Shown here: one piece after another, positions 1-7,949 of the stretch
Layout: every line of letters begins with the position of its first letter
Numbering within the stretch: position 1 is the stretch's first letter
Assembly: GCF_009677585.1 (NCBI RefSeq)
Contig: NZ_WKYV01000024.1
Location: forward strand, 25,968-89,967
Source of the DNA: Lactonifactor sp. BIOML-A5
Lineage (GTDB): Bacteria > Bacillota > Clostridia > Lachnospirales > Lachnospiraceae
Reading direction: 5' to 3'
DNA: 64,000 nucleotides
Translations under genes and position numbers: made by a program
Notes under the pieces: model-generated
What the model saw: the letters and a program-made list of their open reading frames with translations, nothing else
Databases searched by the model: none
Told to the model about the DNA's origin: nothing

Positions 1-152
1 ATGTCGCAGATACCAATCAGGATATCGTCAGAGAAGAACAGCTAAAGGCAATTGAAGAATACCTGGAGCAGGCAGTTGAGAAAGCAAAAGTAAGCGGGAT
101 TTCTTATGATGAAATAATAGAAATGCTGCGGATGATCTATGAGGAGGTATAG
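1..152 (+). CDS. GntR-family regulator, C-terminal fragment (partial)
   Basis: The reading frame is open from the window edge (codons start at base 3) to TAG at 150-152. It encodes about 49 residues ending in ISYDEIIEMLRMIYEEV. This amphipathic tail is typical of short YtrA-type GntR regulators, and the stop lies 3 bases before the ABC ATPase start. The DNA-binding domain is outside the window. By analogy with YtrA systems it would repress its own operon with the following ABC exporter. The family call rests on the tail sequence and gene order only. Confidence 0.6.
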   Translation, partial: VADTNQDIVREEQLKAIEEYLEQAVEKAKVSGISYDEIIEMLRMIYEEV

Positions 153-155
153 AAA

Positions 156-1016
156 ATGGAGACAGCAATCAGGTTAGAAAATGTAGTGAAAAAGTACCCG
201 AAATTCACCTTGGATCAGATTAATTTGGAGCTCCCGAAGGGGTGTATTATGGGACTCGTAGGGGAAAACGGCGCAGGTAAAACTACGCTGATTAAGTGTA
301 TTTTAGGTTTGATAAGTTTGTCAGACGGCAGGATATATAAGGATGAAAAAGTCATTTCTGAGAAAGAAATTGAGTGGAAAAATGATGTGGGAGTAGTGAT
401 GTCCGGTTCCAGTTTTCCCGGTAATTTGAATGCAAAACAAATTAATAAAATTATGGAGAACATATACTCACGGTGGGATAAAAACATCTTTTTTGACTAT
501 CTGAAGCAATTTCACATAGATGAAAACAAGTATACGAAAGACTATTCTACCGGTATGGCCATGAAGCTTCAGATTGCCGTGGCTTTTTCCCACAATGCCA
601 AGCTTCTGCTGCTGGATGAGGCAACCAGCGGCCTGGATCCTGTGGTGAGGGATGAGATCCTGGAAATTCTGCAGAACTTTATTCAGGACGAGGAATGTAC
701 TGTACTTTTTTCCTCTCACATTACCAGCGATTTAGAGAAAGTGGCTGACTATATTACCTTTCTCCACAAGGGAAAATTAATTTTCAGTGAGAACAAAGAT
801 GAGCTTCTCTACAATTATGGAGTGGTTCGATGCTCAAAGGAGGATTACAAACGCATCGCTCCTGAACACGTGATAGGGCTGAGGAAAAACCAATTCGGAT
901 ATGAAGTGATGGTGGATAACAGGATTGATATATCCAGGCAAAACAGGGACTGGGTAGTGGACACAACTACGTTAGAGGAAATTATTTTATTCCAGATTAA
1001 GGGGGACGTACTATGA
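156..1016 (+). CDS. ABC transporter ATP-binding protein (YtrB/BcrA-like exporter)
   Basis: A 286-residue cytoplasmic ATPase that would power the membrane partner encoded next. Walker A GENGAGKTT lies at residues 36-44, a degenerate signature YSTGM near 129, and Walker B LLLLDEAT near 150, followed by SGLDP. The switch histidine sits in FSSHIT. The last 70 residues are a variable C-terminal extension. The start follows a GAGGAGG site that lies inside the end of the upstream GntR gene, and the stop overlaps the permease start by 4 bases, so the three genes are translationally coupled. The substrate is unknown; related GntR-linked exporters respond to cell-envelope antibiotics. Confidence 0.9.
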   Translation: METAIRLENVVKKYPKFTLDQINLELPKGCIMGLVGENGAGKTTLIKCILGLISLSDGRIYKDEKVISEKEIEWKNDVGVVMSGSSFPGNLNAKQINKIMENIYSRWDKNIFFDYLKQFHIDENKYTKDYSTGMAMKLQIAVAFSHNAKLLLLDEATSGLDPVVRDEILEILQNFIQDEECTVLFSSHITSDLEKVADYITFLHKGKLIFSENKDELLYNYGVVRCSKEDYKRIAPEHVIGLRKNQFGYEVMVDNRIDISRQNRDWVVDTTTLEEIILFQIKGDVL

Positions 1017-1648
1017 AGGGATTAGTTTTAAAAGATTTGTACAGTGTAAAAAAATATATGAGGCAATACGTACTATTCTTTGCTGTTTTTACAGTTGTGG
1101 GAATTATGCTTAAAATGCCTGCTTATATAGGATTCCTGGGGGCCTTTTATGGCATGAGCCTGTTTATCAGCACGTTTAACACCGATGAGTTTTTCCATTG
1201 GGAAGCATATGTGCTTACAGGTCCTTTGTCCAGACGGGATTTGGTAAAAGGGAAATATGTACTGATGATTCTCCTAATGGGGAGTGCAGCGGTTATTGCT
1301 ATTTTGGGTGAACTGGCAGTGTGTGTGATTACAAAATTATCCGTAACAGAAAATTTTGCAGCTGGTCTGTCTATGATGATTTATATTTTCTTAATAATGT
1401 CAGTGGTAATACCTTTGATTTATAAATTTGGCAGCGAAAAAGCCAGGACTTCCATGATACTTATTTTCGTTGTCCCGGTCGTGTCTGTGGCTCTTATCGG
1501 CAAGATTGCTGGAACAGAAAATGTGAATGAATTTTTGGAGCATATTTCCTGGCCCGCAGTGGCTGTAGGAGCAGTGATCCTATGCATCATGGCCCTGATC
1601 CTTTCCTATATTATTTCACTAAAAATTATAGAAAAGAAGGAATTTTAG
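1013..1648 (+). CDS. ABC-2 type permease
   Basis: A 211-residue integral membrane protein with about six hydrophobic segments. A charged N-terminus (MKGLVLKDLYSVKKY) precedes the first membrane helix, as in ABC-2 permeases of the YtrC/BcrB type. It overlaps the ATPase gene by 4 bases (ATGA), so the two subunits should be made together. There are no catalytic motifs, and the call rests on hydropathy and context. No convincing terminator follows, but a T-rich stretch and a new gene start come within 120 bases. Confidence 0.8.
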   Translation: MKGLVLKDLYSVKKYMRQYVLFFAVFTVVGIMLKMPAYIGFLGAFYGMSLFISTFNTDEFFHWEAYVLTGPLSRRDLVKGKYVLMILLMGSAAVIAILGELAVCVITKLSVTENFAAGLSMMIYIFLIMSVVIPLIYKFGSEKARTSMILIFVVPVVSVALIGKIAGTENVNEFLEHISWPAVAVGAVILCIMALILSYIISLKIIEKKEF

Positions 1649-1768
1649 AATTTTATTTTGGCACTTTTCCAGTAGATTTTTTTGTCAGATTATGAGAAAA
1701 TATTATCAAGTGCGATGTTAAATACTAACGAGCCTTAAGTCTATTCTATACTTGAAAGGAGTTTTAAA

Positions 1769-2461
1769 ATGATTTATTCACACGAAGTAGAAATGATGTG
1801 CCCGGTGGCACAGGGCGTGAACCACGGCGCAGCTCCAATTCCGGAAGAAGCAAAATGGGTAAAAGCGAAAGAAATTAAAGATATTTCAGGTTTAACACAT
1901 GGTGTGGGCTGGTGTGCTCCTCAGCAGGGAACCTGCAAGTTAACTTTAAATGTTAAGGAAGGTATTATCCAGGAAGCATTGGTTGAGACCATCGGATGTT
2001 CAGGTATGACTCACTCCGCAGCTATGGCATCTGAGATTTTACCGGGAAGAACCATTTTGGAAGCTCTGAATACAGACCTGGTTTGTGATGCTATCAACAC
2101 CGCAATGAGAGAATTATTCTTACAGATTGTGTACGGAAGATCTCAGAGTGCTTTCTCTGAAGACGGACTCCCTGTAGGCGCAGGTCTGGAGGATTTAGGA
2201 AAAGGCTTAAGATCTCAGGTTGGTACTATGTATGGAACCCTTGCAAAGGGCCCTCGCTATCTGGAAATGACAGACGGTTACGTTACAGGTATCGCTTTAA
2301 ATGAAGATGATGAAATCATTGGCTACAAATTTGTCAGCTTTGGAAAGATGATGGACTTCATCAAGGCTGGAGACGATGCCAACACTGCATTTGAAAAAGC
2401 TCAGGGACAGTATGGCCGTGTAGATGACGCAGTGAAAATTATTGACCCAAGAAAAGAGTAA
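1769..2461 (+). CDS. Iron-sulfur cluster assembly scaffold protein (NifU/IscU-like)
   Basis: A 230-residue protein whose first half matches the IscU/NifU_N fold. Candidate cluster-ligand cysteines are C49 and C56 (GWCAPQQGTC), C77 (ETIGCSGMTHSAAMASE) and C106 (DLVCDAINTAMREL), spaced like the three IscU ligands. The C-terminal 100 residues are an extra domain rich in Gly and Asp, not found in classical IscU. It is followed 48 bases later by the GGGtGRT gene, a pairing that recurs in anaerobes. An AAAGGAG site precedes ATG by 7 bases. It probably builds or carries Fe-S clusters, perhaps for its neighbour; the specific client is unknown. Confidence 0.85.
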   Translation: MIYSHEVEMMCPVAQGVNHGAAPIPEEAKWVKAKEIKDISGLTHGVGWCAPQQGTCKLTLNVKEGIIQEALVETIGCSGMTHSAAMASEILPGRTILEALNTDLVCDAINTAMRELFLQIVYGRSQSAFSEDGLPVGAGLEDLGKGLRSQVGTMYGTLAKGPRYLEMTDGYVTGIALNEDDEIIGYKFVSFGKMMDFIKAGDDANTAFEKAQGQYGRVDDAVKIIDPRKE

Positions 2462-2509
2462 TCAGATACTCTTTAAAGTCTGCCGTAGAAAGAATAGGAG
2501 GATAAATTA

Positions 2510-3520
2510 ATGGCTTTATTTGAATCATATGAAAGAAGAGAGAAACAAATTCTTGCTGTATTAAATCAGTATGGAATTAATTCTATCGAAGAAGCTGCAG
2601 AAGTTACAAAAGCAGCTGGTTTAGATGTATATAACATGGTAGAGGGTATTCAGCCAATCTGCTTTGAGAATGCAAAATGGGCTTACACCGTAGGTGCAGC
2701 GATTGCAATAAAAAAAGGCTGCAGAAGAGCAGCAGATGCAGCAGCAGCAATCGGTGAAGGGCTTCAGTCTTTCTGTATCCCGGGTTCTGTAGCAGATCAG
2801 CGTAAGGTTGGTCTGGGACACGGCAATTTGGGTAAGATGCTTCTGGAAGAGGATACCAAGTGTTTTGCTTTCTTAGCAGGCCATGAATCTTTCGCTGCAG
2901 CGGAAGGTGCCATCGGTATCGCTGAAAAAGCCAATAAAGTACGAAAAGAGCCCCTTCGTGTTATCTTAAATGGTCTTGGTAAAGATGCCGCTCAGATTAT
3001 TGCCAGAATCAATGGATTTACATATGTAGAGACAGAGATGGATTATCATACAGGCGAAGTGAAGGAAGTATTCAGAAAAGCATATTCCACAGGTCTTCGC
3101 GCAAAAGTTAATTGCTATGGTGCTAACGATGTAGTTGAGGGTGTTGCTATTATGCACAAGGAAGGTGTTGACGTATCTATTACAGGTAACTCCACCAATC
3201 CAACCAGATTCCAGCACCCGGTTGCAGGTACTTACAAGAAGGAATGCATTGAGATGGGCAAAAAGTACTTCTCCGTAGCATCCGGCGGTGGTACAGGCAG
3301 AACACTTCATCCTGACAATATGGCTGCAGGTCCTGCTTCTTATGGTATGACAGATACCATGGGACGTATGCACTCAGACGCACAGTTTGCCGGTTCCTCT
3401 TCCGTTCCTGCTCATGTTGAGATGATGGGACTTATTGGAGCTGGTAATAACCCTATGGTTGGAATGACAGTGGCCGTGGCAGTAGCTGTTGAAGAAGCGG
3501 CGAAAGCTGGGAAGTTCTAA
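2510..3520 (+). CDS. GGGtGRT protein
   Basis: A 336-residue protein recognised by its family-naming motif GGGTGRT near residue 260, followed by LHPDNMAAGPASYG. A further conserved stretch, FAGSSSVPAHVEMMG, lies near the C-terminus. Members of this family occur in anaerobic bacteria and archaea, generally next to the NifU-like scaffold seen here. The biochemical function is not established. The glycine-rich motif suggests nucleotide or phosphate binding, but that is inference. An AGGAGG site precedes the start, and a clear terminator follows at 3549-3583, so it ends the two-gene operon. Confidence 0.9.
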   Translation: MALFESYERREKQILAVLNQYGINSIEEAAEVTKAAGLDVYNMVEGIQPICFENAKWAYTVGAAIAIKKGCRRAADAAAAIGEGLQSFCIPGSVADQRKVGLGHGNLGKMLLEEDTKCFAFLAGHESFAAAEGAIGIAEKANKVRKEPLRVILNGLGKDAAQIIARINGFTYVETEMDYHTGEVKEVFRKAYSTGLRAKVNCYGANDVVEGVAIMHKEGVDVSITGNSTNPTRFQHPVAGTYKKECIEMGKKYFSVASGGGTGRTLHPDNMAAGPASYGMTDTMGRMHSDAQFAGSSSVPAHVEMMGLIGAGNNPMVGMTVAVAVAVEEAAKAGKF

Positions 3521-3548
3521 AGTAATTGGATTATTAAGAGGCTATTTT

Positions 3549-3583
3549 AAAACCGCACTAACTTTTATGGTTGGTGCGGTTTT
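3549..3583 (+). terminator. Terminator after GGGtGRT gene
   Basis: AAAACCGCAC pairs with GTGCGGTTTT (3574-3583). The pairing continues inward through TAAC/GTTG around a short AT-rich loop, and the right arm runs into T residues. It lies 29 bases after the stop codon. Confidence 0.85.
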
Positions 3584-3779
3584 TGAGACTGTGAATATGA
3601 TTGTTATACTTGATAGTCCAGAGATTTATTCAGAATATGCGCCATATTCTTATGTGGAGGACATGAAACAATTTATAGATATGGTTAGTCAAATGAACCG
3701 TGTGGCATAGGTGATTAAAAAATATTATGGAGCTGTCAGTAGTGCACAGCAGGGAAATTCTAATAAAATCGCAGATTGC

Positions 3780-3825
3780 AGAGATTAAAAATGGCCGCTA
3801 TCAAAAGCGGCCATTTTTAATCTCT
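3780..3825. terminator. Bidirectional hairpin terminator
   Basis: A perfect stem of about 20 base pairs. The arms AGATTAAAAATGGCCGCT (3782-3799) and its exact complement (3806-3823) flank a 6-base loop. The GC core has A-runs and T-runs on both sides, so it can stop transcription from either strand. It closes the minus-strand lipoprotein gene whose stop is at 3834. Confidence 0.9.
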
Positions 3826-3833
3826 TTTCTTTT

Positions 3834-4391
3834 TTATTCTGCCTTCACCTCATAGGATGCACTCTTATATGTCACCACATCCCCGGTAGGTTCATCGTCC
3901 GCGTACTGCATCACTTCAACCTTATGTGTCCCTACAGCAATTGCATCGTCCCCCAGATCTACAGAATAGGAGGAATCAGACAATTGTTCCTGGGCGGCTA
4001 ACAGTCCGTCAACGTAGATATAGGACTGTTTGGAACCGTCGAATCCTTTTGTGTTTACTTCAATCATAATGACGGCAGCGCCTTCCTTGGTATAGATGAC
4101 AGGCACCTTGCCGTCCTCGGAGGTTTCGTCTGCACAGGCAATATACATGGTACCGTCCCCAGTGTCCTTATAGTCGCCGGCAGGCATCTCTTCTTTGGGC
4201 TGCTCAGCAGGTCCTGTTTCTGACTGCTTGACATTATCGTCTGCAGTGTCCTGATCAGCGGGAGAGGCGGGAGTTTGTTCTTCGGTAGACTCCTGTTTAT
4301 TATCTTTGGATTTGGTGTCTCCTCCTCTGCAGCCCAGCATACCTATGGAAACGGATACACACATCAGAAGTATTACAAGTTTTTTCTTCAT
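3834..4391 (-). CDS. Putative lipoprotein, unknown function
   Basis: A 185-residue exported protein. The signal peptide ends in the lipobox SIGMLGC with Cys21, so it should be lipid-anchored on the outer face of the membrane. Residues 22-72 form an acidic Gln/Glu/Pro/Asp-rich linker. The remaining 110 residues look like a small beta-rich domain with YIYVDGLLAAQEQL and a VGTHKVEVMQY stretch resembling PEGA or Ig-like surface domains. A GAGGAAAA site precedes the start. No recognisable enzyme motif is present and the neighbours give no functional hint. Confidence 0.75.
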   Translation of the reverse strand: MKKKLVILLMCVSVSIGMLGCRGGDTKSKDNKQESTEEQTPASPADQDTADDNVKQSETGPAEQPKEEMPAGDYKDTGDGTMYIACADETSEDGKVPVIYTKEGAAVIMIEVNTKGFDGSKQSYIYVDGLLAAQEQLSDSSYSVDLGDDAIAVGTHKVEVMQYADDEPTGDVVTYKSASYEVKAE

Positions 4392-4829
4392 TCTTTTTTC
4401 CTCATTTCTTTTGAATTTTATGATAACCGAAGTATGAGAGGGTGTTCATAAAGATATTCCCATTCGGCTAATGATTATGTAAACAGCAGTTCATATCAAT
4501 ATTTGTACATTCGATTTCATATGTAAATGATAAACATATTTTGTGAAACAGCAGTTACCTTTATGCTCCCCCCTTATTCAAACTGGACACGTAAGTGCCT
4601 GTATTTACAGTATATGGGAAACGGAGAAAAAAGTAAATGCACAAAAATTACGAAAGAATGCCTGTTTTCAATTAAAAATTATACGATGCTCAGGGAGTAT
4701 ACATCTCAGACAGATACTATAGTCTTTGTTGGGACAGTTCCATTTCGTATACGTCAGGGAAAAAGATTTCTCAGCACATAATATAAGAGACTGCTGTCCG
4801 TCAGCAGTCTCTTACACAGATACCGTTTT
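4392..4829. other. 438-base stretch without a supported gene
   Basis: AT-rich DNA between two minus-strand genes. The part next to 4391 holds the ribosome site and presumably the promoter of the lipoprotein gene. The far end holds the hairpin at 4784-4814. Plus-strand frames here lack ribosome sites and ordinary amino-acid composition. I see no RNA gene. Confidence 0.6.
4784..4814 (-). terminator. Hairpin downstream of the DUF1540 gene
   Basis: TAAGAGACTGCTG and its exact complement (4802-4814) flank a 5-base loop, giving a 13-bp perfect stem. It lies 15 bases beyond the stop codon of the small minus-strand DUF1540 gene. A strong T-run is lacking on the minus strand, so termination may be partial. 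Confidence 0.6.
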
Positions 4830-4988
4830 TTACTTAATTACAAAAGAGTCGCAGTCTGTACATTCTTTTGTAGTCGGGTTAGATTCATGTGTTCCGACTT
4901 TAATTTTATTCAGTGTACAGTAGTTTTCGTCCTGGGCATGGTGTACACAATTTTTGATTGAACATTGAATGCTTTCATTGATTTTCAT
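4830..4988 (-). CDS. DUF1540 domain-containing miniprotein
   Basis: A 52-residue protein starting MKINESIQCSIKNCVHH and ending TTKECTDCDSFVIK. The spacing of the cysteines (C9, C14, C24, C43, C46) and the segment IKVGTH match the DUF1540 family of tiny Cys-rich proteins common in clostridia, probably metal-binding. An ideal AAGGAGG site lies 8 bases before the ATG. The precise role is unknown. Confidence 0.85.
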   Translation of the reverse strand: MKINESIQCSIKNCVHHAQDENYCTLNKIKVGTHESNPTTKECTDCDSFVIK

Positions 4989-5127
4989 GATAGGTCCTCC
5001 TTACAATCTTCTTCATTGTTACACTCTTAGTATTTGCAAAAGAGCTTAAAAAATACAGGGAAGAAAATGTGAATTAAAAAAGAGGATAGCTATACTGCTG
5101 AAATAAGAAAAATTTTTTATGAAAATA

Positions 5128-5622
5128 TTAGAAATTTCGCTTCATCTCTTCCATAAACAAAGAGCGGTTGTCAACTGCCCGCATGGTTGCCAGAATGCCG
5201 TCAAGATGATCGTATTCATGCTGCAGCAGCTCAGAGAGATCTCCTTCCAGATGCATAGTTTGAGGCGTCCAATCCAAATCCCAAAAATGGATATCTGCTT
5301 TTTTGTATCGTTCAACCTTCACCAGAAGTCCGGGAAAGGACATACAGTCATCCATTACTGGGAAGGTGTCTTTCTCTGGGAAAGTAATTGACGGATTTAT
5401 AAAAACATAGGGTCTGTCTGTATACATATACAGAAGCCGTTTCTGTACCCCAATCTGGGGTGCCGCCACCGCCCTGCCCGCACCGTGGATCTTACGGTAG
5501 TTCATGAGAGTGTCATGGAGATCGGTGACCCATCCGGGGATTTTGTGTGCCTCATCTTTTTTAATCTCAGTGCTGACTTCATACAGTTTTGGATTACCTA
5601 ATTTCAAAATATCTTTAATCAT
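5128..5622 (-). CDS. def: Peptide deformylase (divergent)
   Basis: A 164-residue metalloenzyme that removes the formyl group from nascent proteins. Motif 1 is GAGRAVAAPQIG (residues 47-58). Motif 2 is DDCMSFPG, with metal ligand C93, in place of the usual EGCLS. Motif 3 is HEYDH, with ligands H135 and H139 and catalytic E136. All catalytic groups are present, but motif 2 departs from the consensus, as in the second deformylase copies of Firmicutes. GGAGG precedes the ATG. It lies 38 bases downstream of two tRNA genes on the same strand with no terminator between, so it may be cotranscribed with them. Confidence 0.85.
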   Translation of the reverse strand: MIKDILKLGNPKLYEVSTEIKKDEAHKIPGWVTDLHDTLMNYRKIHGAGRAVAAPQIGVQKRLLYMYTDRPYVFINPSITFPEKDTFPVMDDCMSFPGLLVKVERYKKADIHFWDLDWTPQTMHLEGDLSELLQHEYDHLDGILATMRAVDNRSLFMEEMKRNF

Positions 5623-5660
5623 GAAAGCCGCCTCCGCATTATGTAGTAATTATGCACGGA

Positions 5661-5733
5661 TGGAGTATACGGGATTCGAACCCGTGGCCTCAACAATGCG
5701 AATGTTGCGCGCTCCCAGCTGCGCTAATACCCC
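5661..5733 (-). tRNA. tRNA-Ala (anticodon CGC)
   Basis: The minus strand folds as a 73-nt cloverleaf. Acceptor GGGGTAT pairs with ATACTCC and contains the G3-U70 pair that identifies alanine tRNAs. The anticodon stem CAACA/TGTTG encloses loop TTCGCAT, giving CGC for GCG codons. The T arm contains GGTTCGAATCC. CCA is not encoded. Confidence 0.95.
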
Positions 5734-5739
5734 AAAAAA

Positions 5740-5813
5740 TGGAAGCAACGGGGCTCGAACCCGTGGCCTCTCGCGTGTGAGGCGAACGCTCATCCCAGCT
5801 GAGCTATGCTTCC
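5740..5813 (-). tRNA. tRNA-Val (anticodon CAC)
   Basis: The minus strand folds as a 74-nt cloverleaf. Acceptor GGAAGCA pairs with TGCTTCC, the D arm starts TAGCTCAGC, and anticodon stem TTCGC/GCGAG encloses loop CTCACAC, giving CAC for GTG codons. The T loop is GTTCGAGC. It sits 6 bases upstream of tRNA-Ala and is the first gene of the unit. Confidence 0.95.
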
Positions 5814-5822
5814 ATACTTATA

Positions 5823-5850
5823 AGTATAGCACTTTGAGCGGCAAATTCAA
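5823..5850 (-). promoter_or_regulatory. Promoter of the tRNA unit
   Basis: On the minus strand, TTGAAT (5845-5850) and TATACT (5823-5828) are separated by 16 bases. The -10 ends 10 bases before the first tRNA-Val base, the right place for a tRNA promoter. Confidence 0.75.
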
Positions 5851-5884
5851 GTGTAAATATGGGGGGATCGCAGGAAAACCCCGG

Positions 5885-6103
5885 TTATTCTCCGGGGTCA
5901 TCCTCATGGTAGATACCTTTATCTTTTAGTTCCTGTACAATTCTGTCATAGAGTTCTTTGGGCGGTTTCATATGATCAATGACAGGATCTTCTTTCAGTT
6001 CCCCTTCAATCTGTTCCGCCTCCTTCCTGAGAGCTTCCGTCACCGTTTCTGGTGACGTTTCCATCAGGCGATTGAATAGTTCCAAATAATTTAATTTACC
6101 CAT
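5885..6103 (-). CDS. Small acidic protein, unknown
   Basis: A 72-residue soluble protein, highly charged and predicted mostly helical (MGKLNYLELFNRLMETSP, then a Glu/Lys-rich stretch, ending HEDDPGE). GAAAGGGG precedes the ATG by 9 bases, and the base composition is ordinary for the window, so it is probably a real gene. I do not recognise the family. It is the first gene upstream of the tRNA unit on this strand. Confidence 0.65.
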   Translation of the reverse strand: MGKLNYLELFNRLMETSPETVTEALRKEAEQIEGELKEDPVIDHMKPPKELYDRIVQELKDKGIYHEDDPGE

Positions 6104-6191
6104 TAGATTCAGCCCCTTTCTCTATTCATTGTAGTACCATGATAAAGAAAAAGGGGCTGGTAAATTTTGGAAATTGCTGTTGCCTGGTGGA

Positions 6192-6947
6192 TTATTTGTG
6201 GGTCTGCAGAAAGGTCTCAAATTTTTTCTCGCTGAAGATTTCGTTTGTCACAAATTCTCCATTATAGAAAAAACTATAGTTTGTACAAGGACTGGGGGCA
6301 TTCTGTGCCTGTTCCAGGGTCTCCAGCTTATGCAGCCGGATAGTTTTTCCGTGCAGCTTAGCTATTTGCTGAATCAGAGGTACATATTTTGCAGTATGGG
6401 GACACTGGCTGGAATAATAAAGAACCATGCCCTGCTCTTGCGTCTTTCCCTGTTTGGCACAGTCTTTGAAGCAGGGAAGGGGAGCGTTTTCCCGGAAGGG
6501 AAGATAGAGCAGCTCATAAGAGGGACAGGCGGTATCCGCTGTCAGGAATCCTTTGTATTTCAGGTATTTGGGATCTGACAGAAAAGGCATCTTTTTAGTG
6601 CTGGAAAGGACAGTGAGTCCGCACATCCCTTTTATTTTAGCATCACTGATACACTGCTCCAGCAATTGATTGGCGTAGCCCTGACCTTTGTACTTTCCTG
6701 ACACCCAGAAACAATTAATATGCATATACCCCGGGGCTGCAATGGGAAACCATGCTTTTTCGGCAGGGATATACTCTATAAAAACTTTGCCCCGTGCATC
6801 CAGCTTTAGAAATACCAGACCGTCTTTAAACCGTTCTGTCATCCACTTCTTCTTTGAGGAAACACAGGGTTCTCCTTTTTTATCTGTAATTGCACAGCAG
6901 ATGTGCTCCTGATCGATGTTGTCCTGATTCAATGTAATAAATTTCAT
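6192..6947 (-). CDS. GNAT N-acetyltransferase with C-terminal YoaP-like domain
   Basis: A 251-residue two-domain protein. The N-terminal GNAT fold has the acetyl-CoA loop KYKGQGYANQLL near residues 85-96. The C-terminal third has the thioredoxin-like segment YYSSQCPHTAKYVP with a single redox-type Cys, as in Bacillus YoaP. The substrate is not known. It has its own ribosome site (GGAGG) and lies 140 bases downstream of a lipoprotein gene, with a long hairpin between. Confidence 0.8.
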   Translation of the reverse strand: MKFITLNQDNIDQEHICCAITDKKGEPCVSSKKKWMTERFKDGLVFLKLDARGKVFIEYIPAEKAWFPIAAPGYMHINCFWVSGKYKGQGYANQLLEQCISDAKIKGMCGLTVLSSTKKMPFLSDPKYLKYKGFLTADTACPSYELLYLPFRENAPLPCFKDCAKQGKTQEQGMVLYYSSQCPHTAKYVPLIQQIAKLHGKTIRLHKLETLEQAQNAPSPCTNYSFFYNGEFVTNEIFSEKKFETFLQTHK

Positions 6948-6993
6948 AGCAATTCCTCCGCGTTCTGGGTTATATTATGGGAATAACGAAACA

Positions 6994-7047
6994 ATTCAGG
7001 GATCGGCGTGTGCCGCATGGATCCGGGCAGACGCCATATCCCTGAAT
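6994..7047 (-). terminator. Long imperfect hairpin between lipoprotein and acetyltransferase genes
   Basis: ATTCAGGGAT (6994-7003) pairs with ATCCCTGAAT (7038-7047). The stem continues inward through GGCGT/ACGCC and TGCC/GGCA. It lies 40 bases past the stop of the lipoprotein gene at 7087. The minus-strand exit (TGTTTCGTT) is only modestly T-rich, so termination efficiency is uncertain. Confidence 0.6.
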
Positions 7048-7086
7048 ACAAAAATCATAACACATGAAAGATGACAACAGTATGTC

Positions 7087-7761
7087 CTATTCTGCAGAAT
7101 CTGAAGCTTCTTCCGCCATAGAGGCAGAATCACCGGTCTGAATAACCTCCCCGGTATCTTTATTGATAAAGTTTACAGTGGTGTTTATCTCTTCCTCCGG
7201 AACAGCATTGAGTGCCTGGTAAATGTTTCCCATAAGATAGAACGTGATGGCATAGATTCCCTCAAATCCACCGAAGGAGTCTGCATCTACCTTAATATCA
7301 AAGGTAGCAACATCATCACTGTAGGTGATAGAGTCAAAGGACGGACAGTTTTCCTTGTCGGCCAGCAGCTCATTGATACTTTCATCAATGGATACTTTCA
7401 TTGAAGTTAACAATTCTTTGTGGGCTTCTTTGGTCATCTTCATAGTAACGGAACCGTCTGCATTCTGTGTTACTTCTTTCACACCGTTTTCTTCAGCCTC
7501 TTCTGTCAGTTCGGCAGGATCAGATCCCTCCAGAAGAGATGCCGGGATAGTTACTTCCACAGACAGCATATTCTTTTCCGCAGAGAGAGTACCGCTGTCC
7601 CCTCCGGATTCTTTCTCTCCATCGGCCTCTTTGGACTCTGCCGTATCAGAGGCTTCTTCTGGCTTTGAACTTTCTTTTGCATTGTTTTTGGGTGTGCCGC
7701 AGGCAGTAAAGGATACGGTCAGTGAAACTGCAAGCATCAGGGCAACGATTTTCTTTTTCAT
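7087..7761 (-). CDS. Putative lipoprotein, unknown function
   Basis: A 224-residue exported lipoprotein: MKKK, hydrophobic core, lipobox SFTAC with Cys21. A Glu/Ser/Lys-rich linker covers residues 22-60. A folded domain follows, with VEVTIPASLLEG, QNADGSVTMKMTKEAHKELLTSMK and NTTVNFINKDTGEVIQTG. It resembles the many small clostridial surface lipoproteins of unassigned role. GGAGG precedes ATG. It is divergent from the NAD salvage operon and shares its upstream region, but a functional link is not evident. Confidence 0.75.
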   Translation of the reverse strand: MKKKIVALMLAVSLTVSFTACGTPKNNAKESSKPEEASDTAESKEADGEKESGGDSGTLSAEKNMLSVEVTIPASLLEGSDPAELTEEAEENGVKEVTQNADGSVTMKMTKEAHKELLTSMKVSIDESINELLADKENCPSFDSITYSDDVATFDIKVDADSFGGFEGIYAITFYLMGNIYQALNAVPEEEINTTVNFINKDTGEVIQTGDSASMAEEASDSAE

Positions 7762-7882
7762 TTTTTTCCTCCAGTATTTACTTTTTGTGATTCTCTGTAA
7801 CGGTAGGATTGTATCACATTTTCTTTGAAAATAGGAAGTTTCTTATGGAAAATTAAGAAATTGGAAAAATATAGTATCGATT

Positions 7883-7928
7883 TACTACTATATATTGACA
7901 TAATAGAAATATAGTAGTATTATACTAC
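7883..7928 (+). promoter_or_regulatory. nrtR promoter with overlapping inverted repeats (candidate NrtR operators)
   Basis: TTGACA (7895-7900) and TATTAT (7918-7923) are spaced 17 bases apart. TACTACTATAT (7883-7893) and its exact complement (7909-7919) bracket the -35. GTAGTAT-T-ATACTAC (7914-7928) is a perfect palindrome over the -10. A further ATAGTA half-site lies at about 7871. Such placement fits autoregulation by NrtR, the first gene. The sites are seen in the sequence; binding is inferred. Confidence 0.75.
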
Positions 7929-7949
7929 CATATAAAGGAGCTGAGGAAT

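Noticed and set aside
3489..3710. A 73-codon plus-strand frame starting inside the GGGtGRT gene
   Set aside because: It overlaps the end of a well-supported gene in another frame and runs through a clear terminator. The last 36 codons could be a gene relic, but nothing recognisable remains.
4527..4923. Two short plus-strand frames in the gap before the DUF1540 gene
   Set aside because: No ribosome sites and unusual composition. One runs antisense through the DUF1540 gene, which has a perfect ribosome site and family cysteines.
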